From JAGXTF01 sp044224315 (lineage in GTDB: Bacteria > Bacteroidota > Bacteroidia > NS11-12g > UBA955): 64,000 bases of DNA. Position 1 is the first letter of the stretch; each line of letters begins with the position of its first letter. The stretch covers positions 558,001-622,000 of the forward strand of contig JBGAKR010000002.1 of NCBI GenBank assembly GCA_044224315.1, in the 5' to 3' direction. A program made the position numbers and the translations under genes. Shown here piece by piece: positions 52,492 to 60,826 of the stretch. The notes beneath the pieces were generated by a model. That model was not told the DNA's origin, did not search any database, and saw only the letters and a list, made by a program, of their open reading frames with translations.

Positions 52492-52827
52492 GACAATTTA
52501 GAGTTTAGAGTTTAGAGTTGGGAGTGAAGAGTTTTAACAGCCAGTAGATAGTTTACAGTTTTAACAGCCTAACATCATAGCACCAGCTGCTTAGCCCAAG
52601 TCTTTTTTTCCTGTATGATTTGAATTAATTTACAATTAAATTATACTCGCTTATTCATTGACCTTTGCACCAGTTGTTCCCACAAATTTCATGCTAGGAC
52701 AAGCATCAAACCTTGGCTGTGCCATTCTGGATTCCAATCGGCTGCTCTCCCTACTCCCCGCCCCCTACCTGCATTCCAATCGTTTGTGCAATGAGAGTTG
52801 CAACTGGCTGTCGCTATTCCCCATTCC
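52492..52827. other. 336-bp gene-free region with repeat islands
   Basis: From the AIM24 stop: five TTTAGAG-type heptamers at 52497-52531, a 12-bp direct repeat (GTTTTAACAGCC, copies 52531 and about 52558), then AT-rich DNA and near 52730-52830 a C-rich island of Pyr-rich words. No gene or RNA was recognised. Confidence 0.75.
52497..52531 (+). repeat. Heptamer repeat (TTTAGAG)5
   Basis: Five consecutive 7-nt units: three TTTAGAG, then TTGGGAG and TGAAGAG. It starts 6 bp after the AIM24-gene stop codon. The motif is the same class of word as the inverted repeat at 1868-1893. Confidence 0.85.
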
Positions 52828-52836
52828 CTATTCCCT
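52816..52836. repeat. Heptamer repeat crossing the 3' end of a T9SS gene
   Basis: ATTCCCC-ATTCCCT-ATTCCCT (52816-52836) is a three-unit heptamer run. On the minus strand it supplies the final codons (Arg-Glu-stop) of the gene ending at 52828. Confidence 0.8.
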
Positions 52837-54255
52837 ACAAGCTATCTGAATTTTCTGCACAAAAACCTGTCCTCCGCACTCGGTTCTTACCATATAAATG
52901 CCTGGTTTTAATTGCGCATTTACCTGCATCTTATTTGCGTCGTTTAATTCTGAATTTTGCTGGTAAATTACCACACCCTGCAGACTTATCACCTGCACTG
53001 ATGCTTTATTCACGGATGATTCAAATTGCAAGGTAAATCCATTTCCATTGTTTGGGTTGGGATATAATTGCAACTGATTTTTAGTTATTTTTTGAATTGC
53101 ATTTACCGCTGGTTTTACAGTGTAATAAATGAATTTAATTGAGGTGTCTACAGGCATTTCAAACTTGGTACATTCGCCACCTTTGAGGTTCATATCGGGT
53201 TCATTTACCCCTACATATCCCGTCTTAGACATGGCTTCGGCTGCTTTACCCCGACTGAAACCTTTACGCCCTAATAAGGCAAAAGCCACTTTTGTCGTAT
53301 CATTTTTAAAAAGATAGGAGCCAAACATTCCCATTAAACTATCCATGGGTTTGCTAATGCGGCGGGTATCAAGCTCTATTCTTGAAAAAATGGCCAGCAA
53401 ATCGCAGTCATCAATGGTTTTTAAAAAAGTAATAAATTCTGCTGAATCTCCGGGTGTATTTATATTAAAAGTATAATAAATCTGGTAATCCTCAAAATGG
53501 CCAAAAGTGGTCCATTTTGAACCCCATAGACACTTAGGAACGATGGATCCAACGGGTTTTCTCTGATGCGTATTTGCATCAAAAACCATGCATACTAAAC
53601 CCTCCCCTATACATACTCCATAATTCAAATCTTGGGCTTTATAGTTGCTATAGTGTACACCCAAATTACTGGTCTTTCCCTTCTCTGCGTCACAGAATAT
53701 ATAAGCATTATTAGTTATCCGCTTATTTGGATTATTGATAAAAACAGGGTAAATAAAGGAGCGAGTTTTCACCGGAGCAACTAAAGCCATGAACACATCT
53801 GCCAGTATGGTGTCCGAAAATTTATTTAACTCGCAGGAAAATAGCATTTGCTTTCCCGAATCGGCCAAATAAAAGCCGGGCCCAAAACATGTAAATTCAT
53901 AATACTTATTAAAATTGACTTTGTTAATTGAATACCTAAAATCCATCGAATCCATTTCCCAGCGCAGCTTGTGTTCAACACTAAATGCCGAATTTTTAAT
54001 ATTTTTGATGATACCCGGTTTGGTAGAAACTAATTTTAAAATCAATCTAACACCTGAGGATTTCACCGTATCGGTATAAACAAAAGCACTGTCGCGCGAG
54101 GTTTTATGAATAAATATCTGCAAACTGTCGCCCGCAATCTTGGATTCGAAGTAGACTGAATCTTGTACGGATGATGCTTTGGCATTTATGCTAATTAATG
54201 ATAATATCAGCCAACAAAAAGCCCTGTTAATTTTTGAAATTGTATATGTTTTCAT
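52828..54255 (-). CDS. T9SS type A sorting domain-containing secreted protein
   Basis: 475 residues with a Sec signal at the N-terminus (FCWLILSLISINAKA). The body (~30-390) is not recognised; it has beta-rich stretches and cysteine pairs. The last ~75 residues are a T9SS sorting domain (LQLYPNPNNGNGFTLQF ... VQVISLQGVVIYQQ ... LKPGIYMVRTECGGQVFVQKIQI), so it is exported to the surface or medium. The C-terminus ACRE is encoded by a heptamer repeat that has run into the reading frame; intact relatives normally end near KIQI. Confidence 0.82.
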   Translation of the reverse strand: MKTYTISKINRAFCWLILSLISINAKASSVQDSVYFESKIAGDSLQIFIHKTSRDSAFVYTDTVKSSGVRLILKLVSTKPGIIKNIKNSAFSVEHKLRWEMDSMDFRYSINKVNFNKYYEFTCFGPGFYLADSGKQMLFSCELNKFSDTILADVFMALVAPVKTRSFIYPVFINNPNKRITNNAYIFCDAEKGKTSNLGVHYSNYKAQDLNYGVCIGEGLVCMVFDANTHQRKPVGSIVPKCLWGSKWTTFGHFEDYQIYYTFNINTPGDSAEFITFLKTIDDCDLLAIFSRIELDTRRISKPMDSLMGMFGSYLFKNDTTKVAFALLGRKGFSRGKAAEAMSKTGYVGVNEPDMNLKGGECTKFEMPVDTSIKFIYYTVKPAVNAIQKITKNQLQLYPNPNNGNGFTLQFESSVNKASVQVISLQGVVIYQQNSELNDANKMQVNAQLKPGIYMVRTECGGQVFVQKIQIACRE

Positions 54256-54373
54256 TTGGAAAAAGTTATGTATGTCTAAAAACCAGTAATTTAAAACCCC
54301 TAATTGGTTTAAAAATCACTGTAAAGATGCAGAGGCTTTTGCAAATATCCAAATTAGGGCATTGCAAAACTCA

Positions 54374-55144
54374 TTAAATATTCTTTTTACTAAACACCCT
54401 TACACTCAACCAAAGAGGCAATAAAGTCCATAAACTCATAATGGTAGTGGCATACAATACACCTACCCAGCCTCCGAAAAATTGTTTGTACAAGGCACCG
54501 GTATAACCCATCAGTGCGGACACATCCAGCTTCAGCATAACACTGATTCTGGCAAGATCGATGGGATTGAGACTGGCCAATACAATCATCAGTTTCTCAA
54601 GGGGATAATCGGCAAATTGATACAAAATGGCCAGCACCAGCGCATCGTAAATTATGGCTAGAAAAAACCATAGCAAAATGCTCATACCAATTCCCCGGGC
54701 CTTATCGCGCGTGAGGGTTGAGGCTAAAAATGCAAATGCCACAAAACAAAAAACCAGCATAATACCCGACAAAAGCATCACCACACCGGTATCATTGCCA
54801 TGAAAAATCAATACCGGAATGCCAATTCCAATCAAAAATGCAGTTAGTAACGACAGCGTAATTCCAATATACTCAGCTAATAAAATGGTTTTCCTTTTTA
54901 TTGGCTGAGACACCAGCAATTCCATAAATTCGTATGCATTGTAATAGTAAGTAGTTGAATAAATAATACTCACCAGTGGTAAAATAATTAATACGACACT
55001 CAACAAACTAACCAATGCTTTTGCGGGGTCATTTTCGAGGGTAAAAAATGCCATAGATATGGCAAATAACAAAGCCGTTAAAATAATTAATACCTTGCTT
55101 TTCAAAATATCCATTACCACATATTTGGCTATTTTCAGAATCAT
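54374..55144 (-). CDS. nosY: Nos ABC transporter permease
   Basis: 256 residues with six predicted membrane helices and the typical NosY N-terminus MILKIAKYVVMDILKSKVLIILTALLF. Partner of NosF in an ABC complex that supplies a sulfur-containing compound or otherwise supports Cu-Z maturation of nitrous oxide reductase. It is the last gene of the nos operon; overlaps nosF by 4 bp (ATGA). Confidence 0.88.
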   Translation of the reverse strand: MILKIAKYVVMDILKSKVLIILTALLFAISMAFFTLENDPAKALVSLLSVVLIILPLVSIIYSTTYYYNAYEFMELLVSQPIKRKTILLAEYIGITLSLLTAFLIGIGIPVLIFHGNDTGVVMLLSGIMLVFCFVAFAFLASTLTRDKARGIGMSILLWFFLAIIYDALVLAILYQFADYPLEKLMIVLASLNPIDLARISVMLKLDVSALMGYTGALYKQFFGGWVGVLYATTIMSLWTLLPLWLSVRVFSKKNI

Positions 55145-55860
55145 TTTGCACCCCCATTCTGTTGTATTAAGTCTTTCAATACCCTGCCTATTCTCTCGTT
55201 CCCACTTTCGGCTTTCAGCTCGGCTACCGACTTTTGAAATGCCACTTTGCCATCATAAATAAACACCAACTCATCGGCCAATTCTTCAATTTCACTCATA
55301 ATATGCGAGGTAATTATGATGAGTTTTCCGTTCTTATTTTCCTGCTGAATTTTATCCTTCAAAATTTCGGCTGCCACCGGATCCAAACCCGCAGTGGGCT
55401 CGTCTAAAATGAGCACATCCGGACTAAATAGAAATGCCAGTGCAGCACTTACTTTTTGCCGTGTTCCACCCGATAAAGTGCCCATTTTTTTATGTTGCAT
55501 TTCATCCAGGGCAAATGCTTTTATCAATTCCTCATCCCATACATTTTGCATGCCGCTGCGAATATCTTTTACCATGCTAATTACCTGGCCAATGCTCATA
55601 TTATCGGGGTAACGGCCAATCTGGGGCATATAACCCAATTGGCTGCGGTACATCCACTGATTATTTACAGGCACCCCATTAAACTTTACCAAGCCTGCAT
55701 CGGGATTTACCATACCCAGTATACACTTAATCATGGTGGTTTTACCCGAGCCATTATGGCCAATAACCGCAGTGGCCTTGCCTGTTTCGAAGCTTACCGA
55801 CAAGTCATCTAAAACCTGCAGTTTCCCAAATTTCTTATGCAGCCCGCTTAGTTCTATCAT
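55141..55860 (-). CDS. nosF: Nos ABC transporter ATPase
   Basis: 239 residues from ATG 55860 (MIELSGLHKKFG); an ATG at 55869 is also possible. Walker A GHNGSGKTTMIK, Q-loop GYMPQIG, ABC signature LSGGTRQKVS, Walker B VLILDEPTAGLDP, H-loop ITSH: a complete ABC ATPase. It is next to nosY and overlaps the 3' end of nosD by about 26 bp. Energises the Nos transporter for maturation of NosZ. Confidence 0.9.
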   Translation of the reverse strand: MIELSGLHKKFGKLQVLDDLSVSFETGKATAVIGHNGSGKTTMIKCILGMVNPDAGLVKFNGVPVNNQWMYRSQLGYMPQIGRYPDNMSIGQVISMVKDIRSGMQNVWDEELIKAFALDEMQHKKMGTLSGGTRQKVSAALAFLFSPDVLILDEPTAGLDPVAAEILKDKIQQENKNGKLIIITSHIMSEIEELADELVFIYDGKVAFQKSVAELKAESGNERIGRVLKDLIQQNGGAK

Positions 55861-57076
55861 CGAGATCAAGTTTTTTCATTAAGGGTTTATCATCCCTGAT
55901 ATTTTCAGGTGTAAGAGAAGGAATACTTCTTTCAGCGGTATCCAATAATTCAATTATCAAACTGCGCATAAGCATTATTACATAGGGCAATTGTTCCACC
56001 ATCATACCGTACATACTCACTGGCCGATATGGAACATCGCCTATATTATCTTTATTTAAATCATAGCCCGAATATTTTTCCCAATAATTGCGGGAAAGTT
56101 CATTCAAAAATAGTGAGCCATTGGTAGAAATATCAAAACTATTTTGCAGAAAATTATTATTTTCAAATCTCACTTTCTCGCAATTAGCCATCAACTTTAT
56201 GGCCCAACCATTGGATTCAAACTGATTGCTATCCAACACAATCCGGGAAGAACCTTCCATGTAAATGGCAGTTGTATTTTTTATATAAAAATTGTGATGG
56301 ATTTTACTATCTGTAATATCTTTACACAGCATCCCATAGGTTGAAGGGCCCCAGTTCTCCTCGAAAGTATTGCGCAACATATTGATATTTTTAGAATACA
56401 TCACTGCTACCCCGGTGCCGTTCAATTTAAATGTATTGTGTATAAATGTATCATTATCTGAAAACATAAAATGCAGCCCGTACCGCTGATTCTCTGCCGA
56501 ATAATTATCAAGGATATACGAATTTTTTGCAAATTCAAAATACATCCCATCCCTGTGTTTAACAATGCGGTTGTTTTTTAGCAAAATATTATCAGAGTAC
56601 CAAAGGTGTATCCCATCTCCGCAATTGCCCGTATTGCTGCTGCCGATAATGTTGCAGCCAGTTATTTGAGAAGTATCCACTTCGGAAAAATAAATCCCAA
56701 AAAAAGTATTCTCAAAATTACAATCCAGGATTTGAACATGGTGGGTTTTAAATGCCCTCACTGCCGCATAATCTTGCATATAGCCACGTTTTGTATTCGC
56801 AAAACCAATACTTTGCAATACCACATGGGCAGTATTAATTCGCAATATTTCGCCCTTACCCTCGGCATCTAATTTTACCCCTTTTTCACCTACTATTCTT
56901 ATGGGTTTTTCAATTAAAAAATCATGCACTTTGTACACACCTTTTTTCAGATAGAGGGTGCCTCCGGGGGCGGTGTGCGCATATAATTGGGCAAAGCTCT
57001 CTTCAACAGCCCATGCGGGTTTAAGTATAAAAACCACAACCGAAAATACAATCGTTTTTAATAGACTAATGCGCAT
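55835..57076 (-). CDS. nosD: Nos maturation protein NosD
   Basis: 413 residues from ATG 57076, chosen because it gives a Sec signal (LLKTIVFSVVVFILKPAWA). The rest is a right-handed parallel beta-helix of the NosD/carbohydrate-binding type (many N-x-I/F-x-x-N-turns: LKNNRIVKHRDGMYFEFAKN, SENQRYGLHFMFSDN, MLRNTFEENW). It is a periplasmic maturation factor for the Cu sites of NosZ. Position after nosL and before nosF fits the conserved cluster. Confidence 0.9.
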   Translation of the reverse strand: MRISLLKTIVFSVVVFILKPAWAVEESFAQLYAHTAPGGTLYLKKGVYKVHDFLIEKPIRIVGEKGVKLDAEGKGEILRINTAHVVLQSIGFANTKRGYMQDYAAVRAFKTHHVQILDCNFENTFFGIYFSEVDTSQITGCNIIGSSNTGNCGDGIHLWYSDNILLKNNRIVKHRDGMYFEFAKNSYILDNYSAENQRYGLHFMFSDNDTFIHNTFKLNGTGVAVMYSKNINMLRNTFEENWGPSTYGMLCKDITDSKIHHNFYIKNTTAIYMEGSSRIVLDSNQFESNGWAIKLMANCEKVRFENNNFLQNSFDISTNGSLFLNELSRNYWEKYSGYDLNKDNIGDVPYRPVSMYGMMVEQLPYVIMLMRSLIIELLDTAERSIPSLTPENIRDDKPLMKKLDLDDRTKRAA

Positions 57077-57099
57077 CTTTTTACAATTCAGGAATGGTT

Positions 57100-57525
57100 C
57101 TATTGGATTTTTAACATTTGCGCCCAGGTAAGAATTTTGGCATCCCATTGGGTCTTCATTTTTTCTGCATCGGCTTTATTCGCAAAAGCTGCAAGGTTAC
57201 CGCCCATAGGGCTTTTTACTTTTTGGCCATGTAAATAAAATGCCACTTTGCCATCCACCAAATTCCCCGGATTCTGATAATCGGTTACAAATACCGAAGC
57301 AAATTCACTGGTGTTTTGCGCTGCATTGTAATAACTACGCAAACATTCATCCGAATCGAACTTAAATGCCTTTCCTTTTTTTGTAATTATTTCGGTTCCA
57401 AATTTTGGATCCATAATGGTCATTTTACAAAAATCGCAATTGTCTTTTCCATAGCTTATGGGCTGCGATCCCGAACTGCATGATAGCAACAGCAATATGG
57501 AAGCAGATTTAAATATATGTTTCAT
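57100..57525 (-). CDS. nosL: Copper chaperone NosL, lipoprotein
   Basis: 141 residues. SPII signal with lipobox LLSC (Cys16). Copper-site motif NCDFCKMTIMD, Cys30-x-x-Cys33 with Met35, is the signature of NosL and delivers Cu to NosZ. The FKFDSDECLRSYYN stretch is also typical. It lies between a Nos-linked membrane protein and nosD. Only 4 bp separate it from the upstream gene. Confidence 0.92.
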   Translation of the reverse strand: MKHIFKSASILLLLSCSSGSQPISYGKDNCDFCKMTIMDPKFGTEIITKKGKAFKFDSDECLRSYYNAAQNTSEFASVFVTDYQNPGNLVDGKVAFYLHGQKVKSPMGGNLAAFANKADAEKMKTQWDAKILTWAQMLKIQ

Positions 57526-57529
57526 GGTA

Positions 57530-58141
57530 TTATTTTTTTGTTGATTTTTTATCCAGAATGAAATGTTCCCACAGTAATAATATCCCCATTAAAACTGATG
57601 GAACGATGATACAATATCCACCTATATCGGGGAGTGAACCTGCAATAAAATTAAGCAATACTTTATAGCCTAAAAACGGGGGTTGATAGGCCATTCCGGG
57701 AATTCTTATTGCTGCATGAGGATCCAGATTGTGGCCGTAAGCATACTCCCAGCGCCAGAAATCATAGCTGGCTATGGCCGCAATTACCAGCAAAACAGTT
57801 AGGTACAACCACAATGCACGACGGGTATTTTTATAGCCGGTATATAAACCTAAAACAATCATTGCAGCTAACAAATATGGCAGAATTTTAAACTCCCAAA
57901 ATTCATCGGCATGCAAAGTACTCATCCCAATATAGTGATTTAAATTATTAATAGATTCAACATCTCCTTTTAGTCCGTTTACCCAAATCTGCAGTCCAAG
58001 TCCTTCGGGGTATTGAGGGGCTGAAAGATCGATGAACCACACGGAAGTAAAATAAGCCCCTATCATGGCCAGCGAACCCAAAATCACTACCCAGCGGGTA
58101 ATGGATTTAAGGGGTTGTGCCATTCTCTCTTTTCTGTTCAT
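57530..58141 (-). CDS. Nos-operon integral membrane protein
   Basis: 203 residues with four to five predicted membrane helices; the start ATG is at 58141. A middle segment rich in His and Trp (LNHYIGMSTLHADEFWEFK, DFWRWEYAYGHNLDPHA) could contact metal or quinol. It is unlike known NosR. Position between nosZ and nosL in a clade II-type cluster suggests a role in electron supply or NosZ assembly, but no family name can be given with certainty. A strong hairpin separates it from nosZ. Confidence 0.7.
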   Translation of the reverse strand: MNRKERMAQPLKSITRWVVILGSLAMIGAYFTSVWFIDLSAPQYPEGLGLQIWVNGLKGDVESINNLNHYIGMSTLHADEFWEFKILPYLLAAMIVLGLYTGYKNTRRALWLYLTVLLVIAAIASYDFWRWEYAYGHNLDPHAAIRIPGMAYQPPFLGYKVLLNFIAGSLPDIGGYCIIVPSVLMGILLLWEHFILDKKSTKK

Positions 58142-58161
58142 TTTATTGTTTTTTTTGTATT

Positions 58162-58191
58162 AAAAAAGGGGAGGGAATCCTCCCCTTTTTT
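58162..58191 (-). terminator. Strong hairpin between nosZ and the downstream nos genes
   Basis: A 13-bp perfect stem (AAAAAAGGGGAGG with CCTCCCCTTTTTT, loop GAAT) lies directly after nosZ on the minus strand, ending in a U-run. This looks like an intrinsic terminator, yet the nos genes go on downstream. It probably attenuates or processes the message so that nosZ is made in excess over nosL/D/F/Y. Confidence 0.75.
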
Positions 58192-58214
58192 ACATTTAAT
58201 CAGGAAGCGATGCT

Positions 58215-60206
58215 TTACTTCTTATCTTTTTCGGTAGCCGCCTTTTTCCCGGTATGGAATGTAAGCGGGGTATTAGAACCAGCCGCCGATACCCTAATGT
58301 ATCCTTGCATTTCCTGATGCAGTGCAGAGCAGAAATCTGTACAATACATAGGATATACACCTACCCGGGTTGGTATCCACTTCAAAGTCTGGGTTTCGCC
58401 GGGCATTATCAGCAATTCTGAATTTGCAGCGCCTTTTACAGCAAAACCATGTGGTACATCCCAGTCCTGTTCTAAATTTGTTACATGAAAATACACTTCA
58501 TCTCCCATTTTTACCCCTTCAATATTATCGGGTGTAAAGTGAGAACGGATAGAGGTCATGTATACATGAATTTTATTACCATCGCGTGTAACTTTTGCAG
58601 CCTTTTCGTTTGGAGTAAAAAACGGATGCTTATTTTCATCGAGTTTATACACTTTACGCTGGTTTTTTAGCAGCAATTCAGCCTGTATCATTTGTGCATA
58701 ATGTGGCTCGCCGATAGTGGGAAAATCGAGCAATAATTTCATTTTTTCACCCGAAATATCAATCAATTGTGCGCTTTGGCAAAGCTCGGGCCCTGTAGGC
58801 AAATAGCGGTCTTTGGTAATTTTATTTAATGCCACCACATATTTGCCATAGGGATTTTTACTATCGCCCTGCACAGCACACAAATGGCCGATAGAATAAT
58901 ATGTAGGTATACGGTCTACTACCTGCCTGGTTTCTACATTCCATTTTACAATTTCTGACGATACAAAAAATGAGGTATATGCAAATCCTTTGTCGTCAAA
59001 TTCGGTATGCAGGGGTCCCAGTCCGGGTTTCTCAACCTCTCCTGCCAATACTGCATCGTATTTCAATACAGAAATACCATCAAATTCGCCCTCAAATTGT
59101 TTATTTTGGATGGCTGCCTGCATTTTTTTGAATGAAAAAACAGGAATGGTAGCAGCTAATTTACCACTGGCGCATATGTACTCGCCCGTAGGACTTACGT
59201 CGCAACCATGCGGGCTTTTTGGGCAAGGCATGTAAAAACATACATCTTTTAAAGCACGGGCATCCAGAGTCATTACTTCATTTATTATATCAGAATGGGC
59301 ACTTTGCACATCTTCGTTGTATAAATTGTGATAGTAATTTGCCGGTTTTTTAATTCCTTTTCCTGCAGCTAAATACTCTTCAGCCTTTTTCCAGTTTACA
59401 GCCATAATAAAATCCTTGTCTTTTTGCGAAGCATTTACTTCTAAAAGTGTATTGGCTTGCTCAGAATTATAGCAGCTAAAAAACAACCAACCATTTGAAA
59501 CCCCTTTACCTGCGCGGGCCAGGTCGTAATCTACTGCTGGCACATCCAGTTGAAAGGCGAGATTCATATTTCCGCTTTCTTTATTTACTTTAATAAAATT
59601 TACCAGGCCTTTAAATTTTTCTTTGTACGATGCAATTGGAAATTCTTCTTCATCTAGGGGCACACTAAAACGGCTTGCACCCACTACATATTCGGTATTT
59701 TCTGTGCAGAAAGGAGATGCGTGATTGCCTCCAGTATTGGGCAATTCAATGGTTTCAACAGTTTTAAATGTTTTTAAATCAATACGCGCTATGCGTGGGG
59801 TATTATTTGCATTAATAAACAACCATCTTCCATCATCATTCCCATCGGTTTTAGATAGTACAGGGTGATGCGAATCATCCCAGGGAATAAAACCTTTTGA
59901 CGTCATTAACAAAGGTTTGGTTTCTTCATTATACCCATATCCTTTTTCAGGGTTTACCGAAAATACCGGTATTTCTCTGAATAATCGGCCCGATGGGATG
60001 CCATAAACACCCACTTGTCCGCTAAATCCACCCGAGGTAAACAGGTAAATTTCGTCGTATTTTCCGGGAGCTACATACACCCTTGAGGCTGCATCGGCAC
60101 TTACTGCATTGTTACCGGCCTGCTTGGGTTTGCAACTGGTAAAAATCAATCCGCCCACAATGCCATACAAGGCCAGGGCAGAAATAATTTTATTTAACTT
60201 TTTCAT
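58215..60206 (-). CDS. nosZ: Nitrous oxide reductase (clade II type), lipoprotein
   Basis: 663 residues. The N-terminus is an SPII-type Sec signal (lipobox FTSC, Cys25), not a Tat signal, as is common for clade II NosZ. The beta-propeller has several Cu-Z His ligand positions (DDSHHPVLS with His113/114, GGNHASPF, GPLHTEFD, GEPHYAQM) and the C-terminal cupredoxin domain has the Cu-A site MYCTDFCSALHQEM (Cys622, Cys626, His630, Met633). It catalyses N2O to N2 at the periplasmic face, attached by a lipid. Cytochrome c lies directly upstream in the same transcript. Confidence 0.95.
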   Translation of the reverse strand: MKKLNKIISALALYGIVGGLIFTSCKPKQAGNNAVSADAASRVYVAPGKYDEIYLFTSGGFSGQVGVYGIPSGRLFREIPVFSVNPEKGYGYNEETKPLLMTSKGFIPWDDSHHPVLSKTDGNDDGRWLFINANNTPRIARIDLKTFKTVETIELPNTGGNHASPFCTENTEYVVGASRFSVPLDEEEFPIASYKEKFKGLVNFIKVNKESGNMNLAFQLDVPAVDYDLARAGKGVSNGWLFFSCYNSEQANTLLEVNASQKDKDFIMAVNWKKAEEYLAAGKGIKKPANYYHNLYNEDVQSAHSDIINEVMTLDARALKDVCFYMPCPKSPHGCDVSPTGEYICASGKLAATIPVFSFKKMQAAIQNKQFEGEFDGISVLKYDAVLAGEVEKPGLGPLHTEFDDKGFAYTSFFVSSEIVKWNVETRQVVDRIPTYYSIGHLCAVQGDSKNPYGKYVVALNKITKDRYLPTGPELCQSAQLIDISGEKMKLLLDFPTIGEPHYAQMIQAELLLKNQRKVYKLDENKHPFFTPNEKAAKVTRDGNKIHVYMTSIRSHFTPDNIEGVKMGDEVYFHVTNLEQDWDVPHGFAVKGAANSELLIMPGETQTLKWIPTRVGVYPMYCTDFCSALHQEMQGYIRVSAAGSNTPLTFHTGKKAATEKDKK

Positions 60207-60231
60207 ATTTTATTGATTAGAGGTTTTTGAA

Positions 60232-60714
60232 TTATTTTACACCATCATTTTGACGCAGAAAATTGAGTAATTTCATTGCGTCCTCATCACTTACATCCTG
60301 GTTTGTCATTTGGGTAAGATGGGTGGCCAGTAATTCTTTGGCAACCGGATCTTTTTGGGTCATTTCAACCGGATTTGTAATCATATTTAAAATCCAGTTT
60401 GCATTGCGTCGGGTAGTAACTCCTTTCAAACCAGGGCCTACAACTTTTTCATCTGTAGTTTTGTGGCAGGCCGAACATTTGGACTCAAACAAGGCTTTGC
60501 CCTTTTCACCCAAAGCTGCATCATAGGCGGCAATTGTTTTTTCAGCAAACCTGCCTACTCCGTTTGGGTTTGCAGCGGATTCGGTTTTTGTGGCATCGCC
60601 CTCTTTCACACCCCCTTCTGCTGTGTAAGGCTCAGAACCTCCTCCACAACCTGCAAAAGCGAGGGTTCCTATGACCAGACCAACAATGACCGCAATTCTG
60701 TTTTGATTTTTCAT
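60232..60714 (-). CDS. c-type cytochrome lipoprotein
   Basis: 160 residues with an SPII lipobox (FAGC, Cys23) and one haem site C80-S-A-C83-H84. The C-terminal half has the Class I layout and possible Met ligands (LLATHLTQMTNQDVS). It is the first gene of the nos operon, so it may hand electrons to NosZ. Ligand and redox properties are not visible. Confidence 0.88.
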   Translation of the reverse strand: MKNQNRIAVIVGLVIGTLAFAGCGGGSEPYTAEGGVKEGDATKTESAANPNGVGRFAEKTIAAYDAALGEKGKALFESKCSACHKTTDEKVVGPGLKGVTTRRNANWILNMITNPVEMTQKDPVAKELLATHLTQMTNQDVSDEDAMKLLNFLRQNDGVK

Positions 60715-60745
60715 ACGTATATTTTTTATGGTTTCAATCTGTTAG

Positions 60746-60753
60746 CAAAATTT
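60746..60753 (-). promoter_or_regulatory. Weak -7 element of the nos operon
   Basis: On the minus strand AAATTTTG, one base off TAnnTTTG. Its centre is exactly 33 bp from the centre of the Fnr box at 60776-60789, which places that box near -40, as in class II activation. A weak -7 fits an activator-dependent promoter. Confidence 0.5.
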
Positions 60754-60775
60754 GCTTCGCCCAGAGAATAAAATC

Positions 60776-60789
60776 TTGACACAAGTCAA
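60776..60789. promoter_or_regulatory. Fnr-type box TTGAC-N4-GTCAA
   Basis: A perfect 14-bp palindrome in the 112-bp gap between the nos operon and the Crp/Fnr gene. It lies near -40 of the nos promoter (class II activation) and overlaps the -33 element of the regulator's own promoter (likely autorepression). Confidence 0.75.
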
Positions 60790-60807
60790 TTATTAACATT
60801 ATTTTTG
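60776..60807 (+). promoter_or_regulatory. Promoter of the Crp/Fnr regulator gene
   Basis: TTG at 60776-60778, a 21-bp gap and TATTTTTG at 60800-60807 match the Bacteroidota consensus. The -33 TTG is part of the Fnr-type box. Confidence 0.7.
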
Positions 60808-60826
60808 ACAATTAAGCAAATACCCT

